DNA of 64,000 bases. It comes from Glutinoglossum americanum. Lineage: Eukaryota; Ascomycota; Geoglossomycetes; Geoglossales; Geoglossaceae. Every line of letters starts with the position of its first letter. Position 1 is the stretch's first letter. The notes under the pieces are model-generated. The model searched no databases. It was not told the DNA's origin and worked only from the letters and a program-made list of their open reading frames with translations. The translations under genes and the position numbers were made by a program. This document shows, piece by piece, positions 9,453 through 22,776 of the stretch. The DNA is taken from contig JAGHQL010000144.1 in assembly GCA_020080175.1 (NCBI GenBank), positions 1-64,000 of the forward strand, written 5' to 3'.

Positions 9453-10715
9453 GAGGTTTATCGTGCTTCGTGAGGCTGTCGGAAATCACACTGGTTAAAA
9501 CAATAGGCCGGTGTTGAGGATTAATGGGATGCAAAAAGCTAAGAAGGCTGCAGGAAGATGTAGAGAGGTGTTGATGGTCGTCAGAACTTGGATAGCGATG
9601 TGAACAGAAGAGGTTGGCACATGTAGCTAGGCGATGCAACTGGGCGTCGCGGATGCTAAGTAGCCGTGGGAGAGAAAGGAGGTGTAGGAACAAGACTTCG
9701 ACAGCTATTCTCTAGGCCCATTCATGGGGTAACCGAGGACAACATGGAGCAAACTATTAACATTTCTTACCGAGCAGACCAGACCGCAAAGAGTCAGGCA
9801 AGGAATCAGGAAAGGAGAGCCAAATAGGAACAATTTCCAACCCTCCCCAAGACGTACAGCGTTAATAGAGCTTGTATTTTCATAGGTCCCTCTCGTGGGT
9901 AACCCCTGAGAGCGTTCTCAAGAACAGAATCTCCTAGTTCGGAACCGTCTCCTCGATCGAATCCCCATGGCAGATTCTCGAATTATGTCCTAAGAGGCCA
10001 TTAATCGATATAACACCTGGAAAAAAATTTCCGATCTGAACGGGGTTCAATCGAAGCCCTGTAGTTCGGTCAAGCCCAACCGCCTCCAAAAGCCATAGAG
10101 CCGGAACCTTCCAATTCGAGCCTGTTCCCCTCGAAGCTCATTCACGTGCACGCCCTGGTATAGCGTCATTGCCAGCAAAAGATTCGCCTCTGGAATTTTT
10201 GGCCATCGCGAACACTCTTCACGGACACAAGATAAGATATTCACCATACATGTAGCGTGTCTCCCTAGTCCAGAGGTTTCTGTTATAGGCTAGTTGTGGT
10301 AAGTATGTGGGAATATAAGGAGCGAGACTGGGCTATGCACAGACCGGATCTTGACAACTAACTTTTGTATCCCCATCTACCAGTTCCACTCTTCATTCTT
10401 AAAGGATTCAATATATTGACGGCCACACACCAATTTGACCGTGTATAGGTATCAACAGATGGCTAACGATGGAGATTATCGCGAGAGATGATTATTTCGC
10501 ATTTGGTTCATATGGATACTCTACAGAGCTAGTCCTTCGCGACCGTAGAGACCTTCTCCAGGTTTCTAAGCTCCCGAGATATCTGCTTCATATGTTCAGT
10601 CAATTCTAGATTGTACATGAATCGCATAAATTACCGTTTTGTTCCAAGCAACTCCGTATCCAGTGGTTTGCTCCAACCCACCCATGTTCCATCCAACACC
10701 TGTTCCAAAACCAAG
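9453..10715. other. Gap: no gene recognised
   Basis: About 1.26 kb between the acidic protein and the Spt8 stop. Only short unconvincing frames occur (for example minus 10047-10247). It should include the 3' end of SPT8 and the promoter of the acidic-protein gene. Confidence 0.45.
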
Positions 10716-13028
10716 TTACGCTTGTTGAGGGACATTAATTTCATAACCCAACAAAACCTCAGTTGGGATTCCCTCCCAGCCTCTAGTACCGGAGGTGGAG
10801 ATGAGATATCTGCAGCTTGGGTCAATGTAGAGTTGAGAAACAAGTCCCGATCTATGACCAGGGACGATTAGGAAAGGGACGGTTGAGTGTTTGAATGTTT
10901 GCTGCTCTTTTAGGTCGTAGAGGCGGAGGATGTCGAATGAGGCACTACAGATGCTTTAGAATCATCGCACATCTTTTGGAACGATAACCTACCAGATCAA
11001 ATGTCTTCCATTGGGCATTGCCCGGACTGCGCTGACTCGGCCACTTCCCTCCGGGAATTTGAAGGTTCTTTCAGGTCCTTTCAAGCCCTTATACAAGCTA
11101 AACTCTTCGACGGTCCCGTTTCTCCGGCCAGCGTATATAAAATTCCCGTCCGGGGACCAGCATGCGTTCATGCACCACGGAGGGACGTTGTGCGGGAGGA
11201 TCCGTGCAATAGGGTTTGGTTGTCGGCGATCCCAGACGCGGAGGGTGCCATCGATGGACGCAGCTAGAAAAGTTGAGTCGGACATAGCAGTGGGGTCGTG
11301 CGACTGCGAAGTTGACTGAGAATCTTGTGCCGCTAGGGAGTATATCAACTCTTCCGAATGCGGTAGGCCATTTGCGAGAGTTCCTGAAGAGGTAGGATCG
11401 GTGCCATTAGGCTGATCAGAAGTCTTGAACGGATGGTGTAATGAGGATGTGGCATCAATTTCAGCGGATGGTAGAGAATTGCCGGCAACGTCAGTCATAT
11501 TAATATCAGCACCGCCATCAGCGCCATCTCCACTCTGCTGAATGCTGTTGACTGCGCGAGAGAACTCGTCATCTTCATAGTCGTTAAAAACGCCCCCTGA
11601 TGGAGTTGCCGGGCCTCCATCGTCACCGAAGAGCGAGCCATCATCTCCAAATAGAGAGTTAACGGGGGAGCCTAGCGCGTCTTCTATATCATCCTCAACC
11701 TTTGTCACTACATCCCCAGTACCATTAACGCCATTCGCGATAATCCCATTTGCAAGCGGCTTGTCTGCGTTATTTGAGGTTAGCGTCCCATTCGTGGTTA
11801 CAATGTCCCCTGACTCCTGAGGAACAGGGAGATTGGACATTGGTCTAATCTCTACAGCAGATATCTGTCCTCCACTGCCCTCAAAACTTCTTTTCACCTG
11901 GCCAGTATTGAGATCCCAGTCTAGCACGGTCTTGTCCCAGCTGCCCGATAGCAGGGACTGTTCATCGTGAGCAAGTGTGAGCACCGATACGGCTGAGGTG
12001 TGCTTTTTCAGACATGTTATCCGTTTCCCTTCGTCATGCCGAACAGATTGGAGATTTATTCCGCCGGATTCCAGACCGGAAAGTAGCCAGAGGGCCTGAG
12101 AATGGACTGCAAGAGAATAAACGGGTGATAGGGTTAGAGAGTCATACGATGGTTGTAACCCAGTGGTTTTGCCTTCAGTTAGTACGTGTGTTAGCAAGTT
12201 CTAGCCTCTCGTTCTGATCCGGGAAGGCTACAGACTTTGGGGCTCCTCATTCTCCCAATAGCTCAACAGCACTCCAGCCTTTGTAACACTATCCACAAAT
12301 GGATGTCGCTGCGCTACTGTCAACATGACCCTTGCGTTTGCTGTGTCAACCCAGTTAAATTTTCTAATATACCCGTCCGAACCCCCAGTGAAGACCCATC
12401 GCAAGTCTAGTGTTGCTGTGACTGTGTTGATCGAAGTGCTATGCGGGGCTGCTATCGTTGGCACAATATCATAGACATGCGCGGTAAGTGCCTCTGGTCT
12501 GATGCTCGGTCGGAAAGGCAAAGACGAGACGGGCGTCGCAGACCGCCGATGCGGAGAAGGTGATGTTAACGTTAGTGTCGGATTCGGATGTGAGGTTGGC
12601 CCCAAGTGCGGGGCACCATTTGCGGTTGCGGAGCCTATACTAGAGGTGGATCCGCCGAGAGGTAGAGGAGAATGGGCTGATGTTGCTGGTCTGCTTGGGA
12701 TACGGGATTGAGGTTGGGATTGAGATGGCGAGTCGGAAAACTGGTCCTGGGTTTCGTCTTGGTCCTGGTCTTCATCATCATTATCATCATTATCGTCATT
12801 GTCCTCATCATTCTCAGCCTCCACATCCGCATCTGCATCAGCCTCCCCATCGGCATCAGCTTCCCCATCAGCGTCCTCGACATCCTCCATTGTCTCGTCC
12901 TGGTCGGAACTTCCTGTCGGCGATACTGGACTGGTCAGCTAGGGACTTGATAAAATGTATAGAGAGTAGTTACCTGCGCCATCGCGCTCATCGTAATCCG
13001 CACCAATGGAACCAAAAGATGGCATCAT
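10716..13028 (-). CDS. SPT8: Spt8, WD40 subunit of the SAGA coactivator
   Basis: Four exons: 13028-12974, 12913-12236, 12172-10993 and 10944-10716, giving 713 residues. Exon 1 encodes MMPSFGSIGADYDERDGA and joins in phase to a very acidic Asp/Glu stretch and a Ser/Pro-rich linker. WD40 blades follow: WVFTGGSDGYIRKFNW, SGLESGGINLQSVRHDEGK, LLSGSWDKTVLDWDLNTG, and DGTLRVWDRRQP. An acidic loop holds two SLFGDDG repeats. Exon 4 supplies the last blade (CASFDILRLYDLKEQQ to EINVPQQA). The VRHDEGK and SWDKTVLDWDLNTG signatures are specific to Spt8, which contacts TBP in yeast SAGA. The exon 1-2 to 3 junction uses a weak GTCTGT donor, chosen because it keeps frame. The gene is divergent from the helicase at 14000. 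Confidence 0.94.
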
Positions 13029-13999
13029 GGGGACTACTTGATAACCTAAAGGCTTTCAATGCAGCAGTTTGAATATGGGGTTTACTGATATCGGAGAAAT
13101 TTTCTCAATCCGGTTAGCTTGGAAATTGATGACTACTGCTTTGGCTCTCAGAATAATCCACCACCTCAATCCTCCGCTGCTGCATAATTCAAGCAAATAT
13201 ATATCACCTTTAGTATGTGCTGCTGACCGAATTGACCGAATTGCATTTCTGCCACACAGAGCTTCAGCAATGGAAAAGGTGGGAGACCATAAAGGGCCGG
13301 GGCCGTCACCGTCTCTCGGGTTGCCGCAGTTGCGAGACAAACCAGTGAATAAGGAATGTTTTCGCTGAAATGAGCGCTCTCTAACCCAGCTTCATTCGTG
13401 CGAGCTAGCAGGCTTTTAGTAAACCGTTAATTAGCCGTGGTTGTCGATTATGGAGACAGCCCGCTCTCCTTCACCCCTTTCCGTGTAGGAAGTCCTCCGA
13501 GTATATAGTGGCCAACTCTAGTAAAAATCGCAGATTCCACGTTGAATACCCGAATGCTACCGTTCCGACGTCGAAAGTAGCTTCTGCGGTACGGCCTGAG
13601 AATAAAAGGTAGTTCTTGCGTTTGCCGCTTATTTGCCCAACAGAGAGCCCTCTACTATGGTTGCAAGTCTTTTTTCCTAGAGAGCAGAGAAGTGTGAGTG
13701 CAATAACTCCAACTACATTTTGAATGCCACTTTTCATTCCATTCCTATCTACAAAATTAAATGTTTCCCTTTCAAAAAACCGTTACAGCGATTTAGCGTT
13801 TGTTTCTATCTATGCCATTCGGTGTTGGCCACTTTACCATTTCATCACGCCTCTCTTTCAGCTAGCCACGCCGGTCCCTAAACCAAATACTGACAAATCA
13901 ATAACACTCAGGGTCTAAACCATATTTCGCGGAGCACCTTTGTGACTCTCTGTACCTTCTGTCAAACCTCACTTTCCAGAATCATTTACCAGCCCCAAA
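13029..13999. promoter_or_regulatory. Shared divergent promoter region SPT8 / helicase
   Basis: The 971 bp between two divergent starts (minus 13028 and plus 14000) must contain both promoters. No gene is seen, and no specific factor site could be named with confidence. Confidence 0.5.
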
Positions 14000-16900
14000 A
14001 TGGCGTCAATTCCTGCAAATGAAGCTATACGGGCGTACGGCCGAACTAGCCAGACTGGCTCTGGTGAATCCTGGCTATCGAAGCCAGAAATTCCCACCAC
14101 GTCTGAGATTCTGGGTGTTGCAGGCGACAAATTCATGGATATCCCTGGCAATAAGATCGATGGCCCGTGGTCCTCCAAAGAGGACTTCATTAGCACTCAC
14201 TATGAGCTCCTCCGTGAGGATGCGGTAGCGCCTCTTCGAGACGCAGTCGCCGATGTGAAGGAGAATCCTCAGATGAAAGACGATGCCAATCTTTGCATTT
14301 ATGACAATGTGAGCAAGATCTTTTCCCGCAAACCGCTAGTGCTGACTGGCATTCAGGTTCACATCCTTGGATTCACGTTTTCTCAACTTGGCCCTGCAGC
14401 TAGAATAGTCATTTCTCTGGCAAGAGCTGGGAAGAGGATCTTGTGGCAACAGTCTAAACGTTTGTTACCTGGCACTCTAGTAGCGCTAACTCCAGCGGAT
14501 GACATGTTCACTGAGCACTGCGTGGTTGCCACTGTCGCAGCGAGGCCACTTGCTGGTGTTGAGCTAAATCCGGCAGAGGTCGACATTTTCTTTGCACACC
14601 CAGAAGATGTTCAGATCAACCCCCTCCGTAGGTGGGTAATGGTCGAGGCGCGAACAGGCTACTACGAGGCCTACAGACACAACCTTGTTGCGCTACAGAG
14701 GCTGATGACCGAGAAGTATGCACCGCACACCTTTGCTCGAGCTCGAGCTTATTACTGGATAGGTTCCCGCTTTCTGAACATTTGATGAAACTTACTAAAG
14801 TATGCGATGCTCCGAAATATGTAAAGGACAGCCCTTGCCTGGATCTAAGCAAGGTGTTTCGCAGCGAGGAAGTGCAGGGGCCCCTTGAGAATATCAACAT
14901 TCTCAGCAAGTGGCCAGAAGTAAAATCCACAGCATTAGACGAGTCGCAGATCTCAGCCTTTCGAAATATACTAACAAAAGAATTGGCCGTTATCCAAGGA
15001 CCTCCTGGTACTGGCAAGACCTATGTCTCGATTCTTGCTTTAAAGGCGATTCTGGACAATATGAGTAACGAAGATCCACCAGTTATTGTGATAGCCCAAA
15101 CCAACCACGCCCTTGACCAACTCCTTCGTCACATTGCGGTCTTTGAGCCGGACTTTATCCGCCTGGGCGGGCGTACCATAGACCAAGATATTATCAAGAA
15201 CCGGACACTACATAGCGTTCGCAATCTTCACCCGACTCCCAGGATCTCCGGCAGCCTCAGAGGCCCCGCTATGAAAAAATTGAAGGATCTCACAGATTCA
15301 ATGATCACAATACTAACGCCACTACAACAGAAGGAGCCTTTTTCCCCAGAGCTTCTTCGAAATCTGAACATTCTCAACGACGCCCAGTGCGAATCTTTCC
15401 ACAGAGGAGCAGACGAATGGGTTCGAATTGTAGACGAAAATCATCCCCCAGGACCCGTGGCTCTGTGGCTTGGCGACTGCTTGTTGCAGATCAACAGTTA
15501 TCACAAGCCGGATGATTTTGGCTTTGAGGTAGAAGATGCGGATCTCGAGTTCGAACAACTCAGGGAAATTGAAGCGGAAGCTCCGGGCCATGCTGACGAA
15601 GATAACGATTCCCTGAAGGGAGCATGGTTTCCTTTACAGGTCCACTATCAAGGGGAGCAGTCGCTGATCGCGAGGACGTCGATTGAGCGAGCCCTAGGAA
15701 TGACTGATATGTGGGAAATTCCGGATCACTTGCGAGGCACAATTTATAACTATCTATGGGAAAAGGCTGTCTCGATCCTTGAGGTTAGCTTCAGGGCAAA
15801 AGTCAAGGAGTACATGGAAGTCGTTAGGCAGCTGAAACTAGGAAAATGGGAATTCGACTCCGTGATCCTACAGAAGGCTCAAGTGATAGGAATGACTGTC
15901 ACGGGACTAAGCAAGAATCGCGGGCTAGTGGCAAGCCTAAAGCCTCGCATTATCATGGTTGAAGAGGCAGCGGAGACGTTGGAAGGGTTAGTCATGTCCG
16001 CATGCATGGAGAGCGTGGAGCACCTTATCCTTGTAGGGTAAGTCGTCTCATCACTGAACATGAGGTCTTAGAGGTCAGGGCCCACCTCTAACATCCAGTT
16101 AGAGATCACAAACAGCTCAGGGGGCATTGTTCCATCCAGCAGCTTGAGGTTGCCCCATTCAACTTGGGAATTTCTATGTTCGAACGGCTTATCCTTAACG
16201 GAGTTGAGTACTCGGAGTTGACAAAGCAGCGGAGTGGGCTTCTACGTAATGCTCTTTCAGCCACAATAAACTAACGTTTCCATTAGGAATGATTCCCGAG
16301 ATAAGGAAGCTCCTTAATCCGATCTGTGAGTGCTCAAATCAAGCCCTCGGGCGAACCTTCCCTCACTGAATTCTACGGCAGATGAAAACCTACTAGATCA
16401 TCCTTCTGTTCTAGAGAGACCTAACGTTCCTGGCATGGGCGGCATTAATGTATGTTTTCCCAAGCTTCCCCATGTAGCAATTCAACTAACCCATTGAACA
16501 GTCGTTCTTTTTCACCCACCGATTTCCCGAACTTACCGACACCAACGTTTCTCGGTGTAATAGGTCAGAGTGTGACATGGTAGTGGGATTCTTCGACTAT
16601 CTCGTTCTAAACGGGGTAAAGATTGAAGATATAACAATCTTAACCTTTTATACTGGGCAAAAGAAGATGATTTTGAAGGCCCTGAGAAATCACGCCAACT
16701 TTCAAGGGCAGTTCTTCAAGGTTGTGACCGTCGACTCATATCAGGGTGAAGAGAATAAGATTGTTTTACTCTCTTTAGTAAGGAGCAACAGCTATAACAA
16801 AATAGGGTTCCTGTCGATTGAGAACCGCGTTTGTGTTGCGCTTTCGCGTGCCCAGCAAGGTTTCTACCTCTTTGGCAATAGCGACAATCTCAGAACCAAC

Positions 16901-17821
16901 TCATTGTGGAAAAAGGTTTTGGATATCATGAGCCAGGACCTCAGGAGGCTAGGCTCAGAGCTTCCGCTGGTATGCCAGAAGCACGGGAACCAGATACGAA
17001 TTAATGGTAAGCCGAGCCTATAGTTGGCGGGGGTTGTAACTAACATACTATTACTCTACAGATCCAGCAGGCTGGTCAACGGTTAACGGAGGGTGTAGGA
17101 TCAAGTGTGAAGATTCTTTGCCTTGTGGACACCCATGCGGTATTAAATGCCATCCGTGGGAATCCAATTCTTTCAGTTTCGGGTTTCAGGGCTAATTTTA
17201 AACAGATTTGACCATAATGACATCCCTTGTATTCAGCCTTGCGATCGCCGCCTCATATGCGGTCACGCCTGTTCAGAGCCCTGCAGAAAAGCATGTCGTT
17301 GCACGCACCACTGTTCAGGTTATGCTAGACCGCTAGAAATTTCTAAAGGGCAGTACCGACCAGAGGTTGCTGATTGGGTTGCATTCGCAAGTGGAGGCGT
17401 TGCGGCGGCGGACGCCGAGATTTCCGGTCGTCTGAAAGCCCAGATGATCGAAAATCGGGGGGCACTGGTAGATGTAGGTGATTCTGGACCTTTAGACGCG
17501 AAGAATCCAATATTGGATCCCCGGAAGCTATCCCGTCCCCTAAACGCACCCGAAATCCCGGCTCCGGACACACCAAGTGTATGGGAGCCAGTAGCTTCTC
17601 CAGCCTCTATAGGAAAACGTGCATCGCCGGACAGCGGCGCTAGTAGTACGGGGAAAATACGGGATATGCCTCAGACGGGCTCGCATACCATTGCCCCGGT
17701 GGTTCGCAGAGCATGGAAGGAGGTAGTCTCCGTGGCAACGTTGGCTCCCGTGAAGGCTCTCAGTACGGCCGCAAATGGGGTACCCCGCACTTACGTGTCA
17801 GAACCCAGTCTGCTTGACTAG
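14000..17821 (+). CDS. NFX1-type zinc-finger SF1 helicase (Hrr1/ZNFX1-like)
   Basis: Eight exons: 14000-14715, 14763-16037, 16103-16233, 16287-16325, 16382-16449, 16502-17006, 17062-17155 and 17206-17821, giving 1147 residues. All junctions keep frame. Helicase core: P-loop GPPGTGKT (about 318-325), AQTNHALDQLL, motif II as VEEAAE (about 638-643), GDHKQLRGHCSIQQLE, then DSYQGEE and a VALSRAQ motif VI. The C-terminus has NFX1-type Cys/His clusters (CEDSLPCGHPCGIKCHP, CDRRLICGHACSEPC, CRCTHHC) and a disordered tail. Fission yeast Hrr1 acts with Rdp1 and Cid12 in the RNA-dependent RNA polymerase complex, and animal ZNFX1 in small-RNA inheritance and antiviral response. A role in RNA silencing here is inferred from family. 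Exons are tiny around motif III; nothing looks broken. Confidence 0.9.
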
Positions 17822-20055
17822 CCACCTCGAACGTCTTCTCGGCGGAGGGGCGATCTGGCTTCACCGGATGGGGACGAAATTTGTAGTCTGGTCAAAAGAC
17901 AAAACGGACCGTTCCTCGGTCATGGGGTAGTGGTTGGATCTTTGCTACAGTGCATCGCATCTAGCTAGGCAAGGGCGGAAACGTGGATTCTGTTGACATT
18001 TTCTTGCTGATCTTGGCGCTCCATGTCCAATTGCAGAGTCATTATAGATCCGGCATCCGATAGGGCCCTAGAGGAACGATGGAGTTTACGATTCTGTCAA
18101 GAGAGGGAAGTTTGTAGAGGCTGAAGCGAATGTAATTAGAACGAGCGGTATCTAACTAAACCAATCTATCGTAAAAGAGGAAGCTTGAGGAATTCTACAC
18201 GAGCAGCGACACCTGCTTCTTGTGGTCTCTCTCTCGAGTTTGTTCCGGCACACAAGGCGATTCGCAACGAAACAATGAGCCCGGCAGAGCGTGTAGCGTG
18301 TAGCGTGTAGCGTGTAGCGTGTAGCGTCTAGCATCTAGCGTCTAGCATCTAGCGTTCTAGTTCCAAAACACCCTAGACTTTATACCGAACGGAAGAAGTC
18401 CCCCCATCCGTACAGGCACTCCGTATTCACGCATAGCATAAACATAGTATCAAGCATCAAGCACTCATTCTCCTCATCAGGTATTTTTTTTTCATGTGAG
18501 CGAGAAGCGAGCAAAGGAGCTCTCCCCCCCCCCCTTCCGCCTGCCGTTTCGTTTTATCATCTGTGCCGTTGGTCTGTTCGAGCGAGACCCGCATCCCCGT
18601 TTCAGCTGGTTCCGTCGATTCAGGTTAGCGTGATCGACGCGGGATGGGGGCTTCTTGGCGATGGGGCGAATCAAGGGAACAATCTCTTGGGGGCGTCCCG
18701 TGATGGGGTACAAGTACGTAAGTATTCTGTGCTCCGTGCGCAGCGTCGTATCCCATTGGAATTTTTATTTTTTTTCGTATTTTACGCTATTGTGGCGCTA
18801 GTGAGGATTCGTTCATAGGGGGGGGAGTCTTTTTTTTTTTTCGTAAATTGCGGATCGCAGGCAGACATCCAACGCGGTCACTTTCGGGGGGATGGACAAC
18901 CCGGGGAGATATTCTGGGCGTCTTTTTTTATCTGGCTGTCGGAGACGTGTGTCAAACTGTCTGCAGAGGGATCTATCCGTCATCTCTAGCGTGGCAACAC
19001 AACGCACTTTGCAAAGCGCAATATACGAGTGATGCGATGTACGACGGTGCGTACGGAGGGTACTCGGCGGAGGGTGGAGGGTGGAGGATAGCCGAGTCTT
19101 AAGGGATGTGCGAGCATAATGGAGGATGCGATGATTCTTGCAGGGTTTATTATTCCCTTCTAGCGATGATCGAGACCACAAGCGTCGTCTGGGATGGACG
19201 CCGGTCGCAGGATTCTGGTCGTAAGCAAGGGAGGGTCAAGGGAGAGAGAGTCAGAGAGACAGAGAGAGAGTCAAGGGAGAGAGTCAAGGGAGAGAGTCAA
19301 CTCCACCACCGGCAATTGCCATCCTCCATCATCCGAACAAACGAAGCTGATCGTGTGATGACCTGCCCGACAAGCGTCAGAGTGTGCACGACTGCACATT
19401 CATCATTTAGCAGTCAGCGTCTAAAGAGCGCCTTGTACCGTAGTAGTAAGAAATGGCCAGATTACTCCGTAATGAAATAATCGATGCCCAATGGAAGTGC
19501 GGCGTATCAGCCTCCAGGTTGGTGGCGACCATCCCTCTTGGGCGAGTCCAATCTCAGAGGAGGCGTGGTTTGGGTGAATTGTTGAATTGGCGTGGTTTCC
19601 CTGGTTTCCACGCTTAATTTAGACGGCAACAGGGCTGAGCAACAAACCCCCCAAAGTCCCCGACGGCAAAGCCTGACACGCCCAGTACACACACACCCTC
19701 AAGCCTCAAGCCCCTCGAGAGAACATCGAATTTCATCTCCTGATCCCCCGATCCCCCCACAGAAGAAATCGGTGAGCGGAACCAGTGGACGGGCGCTGCC
19801 AAACGGAGTGTTGCGTGCTTTGCATTCGGTTTCAGTCGTCGCTCTCGCATGCTCAATCTCCACTGCGTCTGCTTCCTATGCCTTTCCCAAACGGCTTCTT
19901 GACCCTGAGTTAATAGCGCTCTCGCACTTTGTGCCGTGCGAGGTCTCTTGGTCGAACCTCCCGACCAGGCGAACTCGCCTTTCATTACACCTTGTCCAAT
20001 TCACAATTCCGTGTTCCGTCTCGCGCGCACGAGATTCGTGTAGGAGGCAGGAGCG
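17822..20055. promoter_or_regulatory. Gap: 3' of helicase and upstream region of the GH17 gene
   Basis: 2.2 kb without a supported gene. It holds a heptamer microsatellite (18289-18355), homopolymer C and T runs near 18485 and 18830, and a GA/GTCAA-rich stretch (19240-19300). The last several hundred bases before 20056 are pyrimidine-rich and probably include the promoter and 5' UTR of the glucanase. Confidence 0.45.
18289..18355. repeat. Heptamer microsatellite (GTGTAGC)n passing into GTCTAGC/ATCTAGC
   Basis: About five near-perfect gtgtagc units are followed by an alternating gtctagc/atctagc array, so a 7-bp unit passes into a 14-bp higher-order unit. It lies in the intergenic gap. Confidence 0.9.
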
Positions 20056-22776
20056 ATGGCGTCGTCTCGACCTCTGAATCACGCTTTCTCCTTTGAAAAT
20101 TACGACGAAACTTCCCTTCAATCTGGCGGACGACGGCAGCAAGGGCATCAACAGCAGCCAGAGCCGCCGCAGCAGCAGCAGAGGCAACAGTACGAGCCAT
20201 ACCGGTACCCGGAGCCATATCGGGACGACCCCCAACCGTCACAAGAAGACCGTCAGTCCCCCCCTTACGGTGGTTCGCCGGCGCCGGCTCACGATTACTC
20301 GGTCGGTCAATCCTCTCCACCACAGCTGTTCCACCACCACCCCGGTGCGCACCCTGCGAGCTCCTATAGTAGGCTGCAGGCTTCACGGCGGATCAGTACC
20401 GGCTCTGCATCGCCTACGCCGGATCGTCACCCGTACGACAACATCGACTACACGGCCCCCGCAAGTCCAACTTTCTACCCAGAGGACACTGACGCTAGGA
20501 GAAACTACGGCCTACCCACGCAAGGAGCCGAACCTGTACACCGGAAGCCGGTCGGCGCAGCTGCCATCCCCTACGGGTCGCTTCCTGCAGTGACTGGAAC
20601 CTCAACCTCTGGACCTACCCCCCAGCCTTATCCTTCCAACCCGCAGCTACCACTCCCAACAGACTCCTCCTCATCCGCTCGAAGCCCCCCACCGTTGCAT
20701 CAGGAACCGACTCTCCCTCGTCTCCTACCTGCTTCCCCGGCCACGGATGGCGATGGTCGATACTGGGGAAGCGAGATAGGATATTCGATGCCAGCGCAAA
20801 CCACATCGACCGCGACACCAGGTATGGACAACGTCGGCGAGGCCTCCGTAGGAGGAGGGATGACAGGTTTAGCGATGGGGGTCGCTGCGGACAACCAGCG
20901 GGAGAGCGGCGTGCGAGCCCTCCAGGTTATTGAAAATGGTGGGCATGCGGGCCCACCGGGTCAAGAGGGCTCACTAAGCAACATGGCACCAAACAACCAA
21001 CGGGGGCTACCGCACCAGGCTTCCTCGTCGTCCTTACCAAGAAGTGCTCCCGCGATGCCACTAGGGCCCGGTCAATCGCGGTTGAATACCTCCGACAATG
21101 GTTCTCTAGGCTCAAATCGATCGCAAGATCGGTACATGGGTGCTGATGCTGGTAATCACTATACCGATCCTCATATGTGGGACCCTCGAGTCAGCCAAAC
21201 TGGGCTTGCCGGCGGCATAAATCCCGAGGAGGTCGCCGACGACGCCGACGACGGACTGAACTACCCGTCGCAAGATCCCCGAAGGAGATCCATGTTAAGT
21301 CTTGGACGGCAGTCGACCCACAGTACCCCCGTAGGATCAGCTGGAGCCGCTCGAGGTGGTCCGGCAGCAGCCGGAGGCATGCTGGGGACATTGGGGGGCT
21401 TGGTTGGACGAAACAACGCAGGCGGCAATCCAGAACCGTCGAGTAGTGCATACGGGCTCGTTTCTCCATCCGGCGAACCAGCGAGTTTGGAGGGCAACAA
21501 TGAGAAGAGCGAATGGCTGAACCAACAGACCAGCGGGAACAAGAAGATGAAATGGATCGTGGGCATCATAATTGCACTAGTCGTGCTAGCGGCGGTCGGC
21601 GGGGGTATCGCCGGTGGGATCCTAGGTTCGAAAAAGAACAGCGGTAGCGGCAGCGGTGGCTCGTCCTCTGGCGACCCTTCAAACCCAGGGTCGGCATCCG
21701 ATAATGGCCCCGACTTGTCGAAGAACTCGGCCGAGATTAAGAAGCTCATGAACAACCCCAACCTGCATAGGGTCTTCCCAGGGATGGACTACACGCCTCT
21801 CAACGCAGCTACTTACCCAGACTGTCTCGTAGTTCCCCCGAACCAGAACAACGTCACGAGGGATATCGCCGTGATGTCTCAACTTACAAATACTATCCGG
21901 TTGTACGGGTCCGACTGCAATCAGACGGAAATGATCCTTCACTCTATCAAGGCCCTCGGCGTGGACATGAAGGTCTGGCTAGGAGTTTGGCAAGACAGTA
22001 ACGCCACCACCAACGCTCGTCAGCTTGAACACATGTACTCGCTTCTCGACGAATATGGGGCTGACCCGTTTGCTGGAGTGATCGTCGGAAACGAAGTCCT
22101 TTTCCGTAAGGACATGACGGAACCGCAGCTGATGCTGATCATCCAGCAAGTGAAGACCAATCTCACCTCCAAGGGCTACAAGTTGCCTATCGCGACGGCG
22201 GATCTGGGAGACAATTGGGATGCTACCCTGGCCGGATCGGTAGACGTGGTCATGTCGAACGTGCATCCCTTCTTCGCAGGGGTCACGGCGGATGCGGCGT
22301 CGGGCTGGAGTTGGGACTTTTGGCAAAACCATAATGTGGCTCTCACGGCCGGGTTAACCAACAAGCCAAAGTACATCATCAGCGAGATTGGTTGGCCGAG
22401 CGATGGCGGGAACGATTGCGGCGTTGGGGTTACTTGTACGGATAGCACATCTGGAAGCGTCGCTGGAGCTGCGGAAATGAGCACTTTTATGAATGACTTT
22501 GTTTGTCAGTCTTTGACAAATGGGACTACATATTTCTGGTAGGTCTATAAATCGCCCATATTTATACACACATTCTGCCGTGGGTGGTGAGTGGTGTTGG
22601 GGAAGAGAGAGCTAACAACTCTTTTTTTTAGGTTCTCGGCCTTTGACGAGCCGTGGAAGGTCAAGTTCAATCAGGGCAGGGACCAGTGGGAGGACAAATG
22701 GGGATTGATGGACGTCAACCGGAACCTGAAGAAGGGCGTTAAGATTCCGGACTGCGGAGGGCAGTCTGTGCCATGA
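20056..22776 (+). CDS. btgC: BtgC-type GH17 glucan endo-1,3-beta-glucosidase, type II membrane protein
   Basis: Two exons, 20056-22538 and 22632-22776, with a 93-bp intron splitting the Trp of [11 protein letters not shown]. The protein has 875 residues. Residues 1-495 are a cytosolic, disordered, Gln/Pro/Ser-rich arm. One membrane segment follows (about 500-525, [22 protein letters not shown]), then a Gly/Ser linker and a GH17 barrel (about 560-875) with several N-glycosylation sequons. The general acid/base is Glu680 in VGNEV and the nucleophile Glu777 in ISEIGWPS. The enzyme cleaves beta-1,3-glucan in the wall during growth and morphogenesis. The layout, a long N-terminal arm plus signal anchor rather than a cleaved signal peptide, matches Aspergillus BtgC. 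It converges on the STRAP-like gene. Confidence 0.94.
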
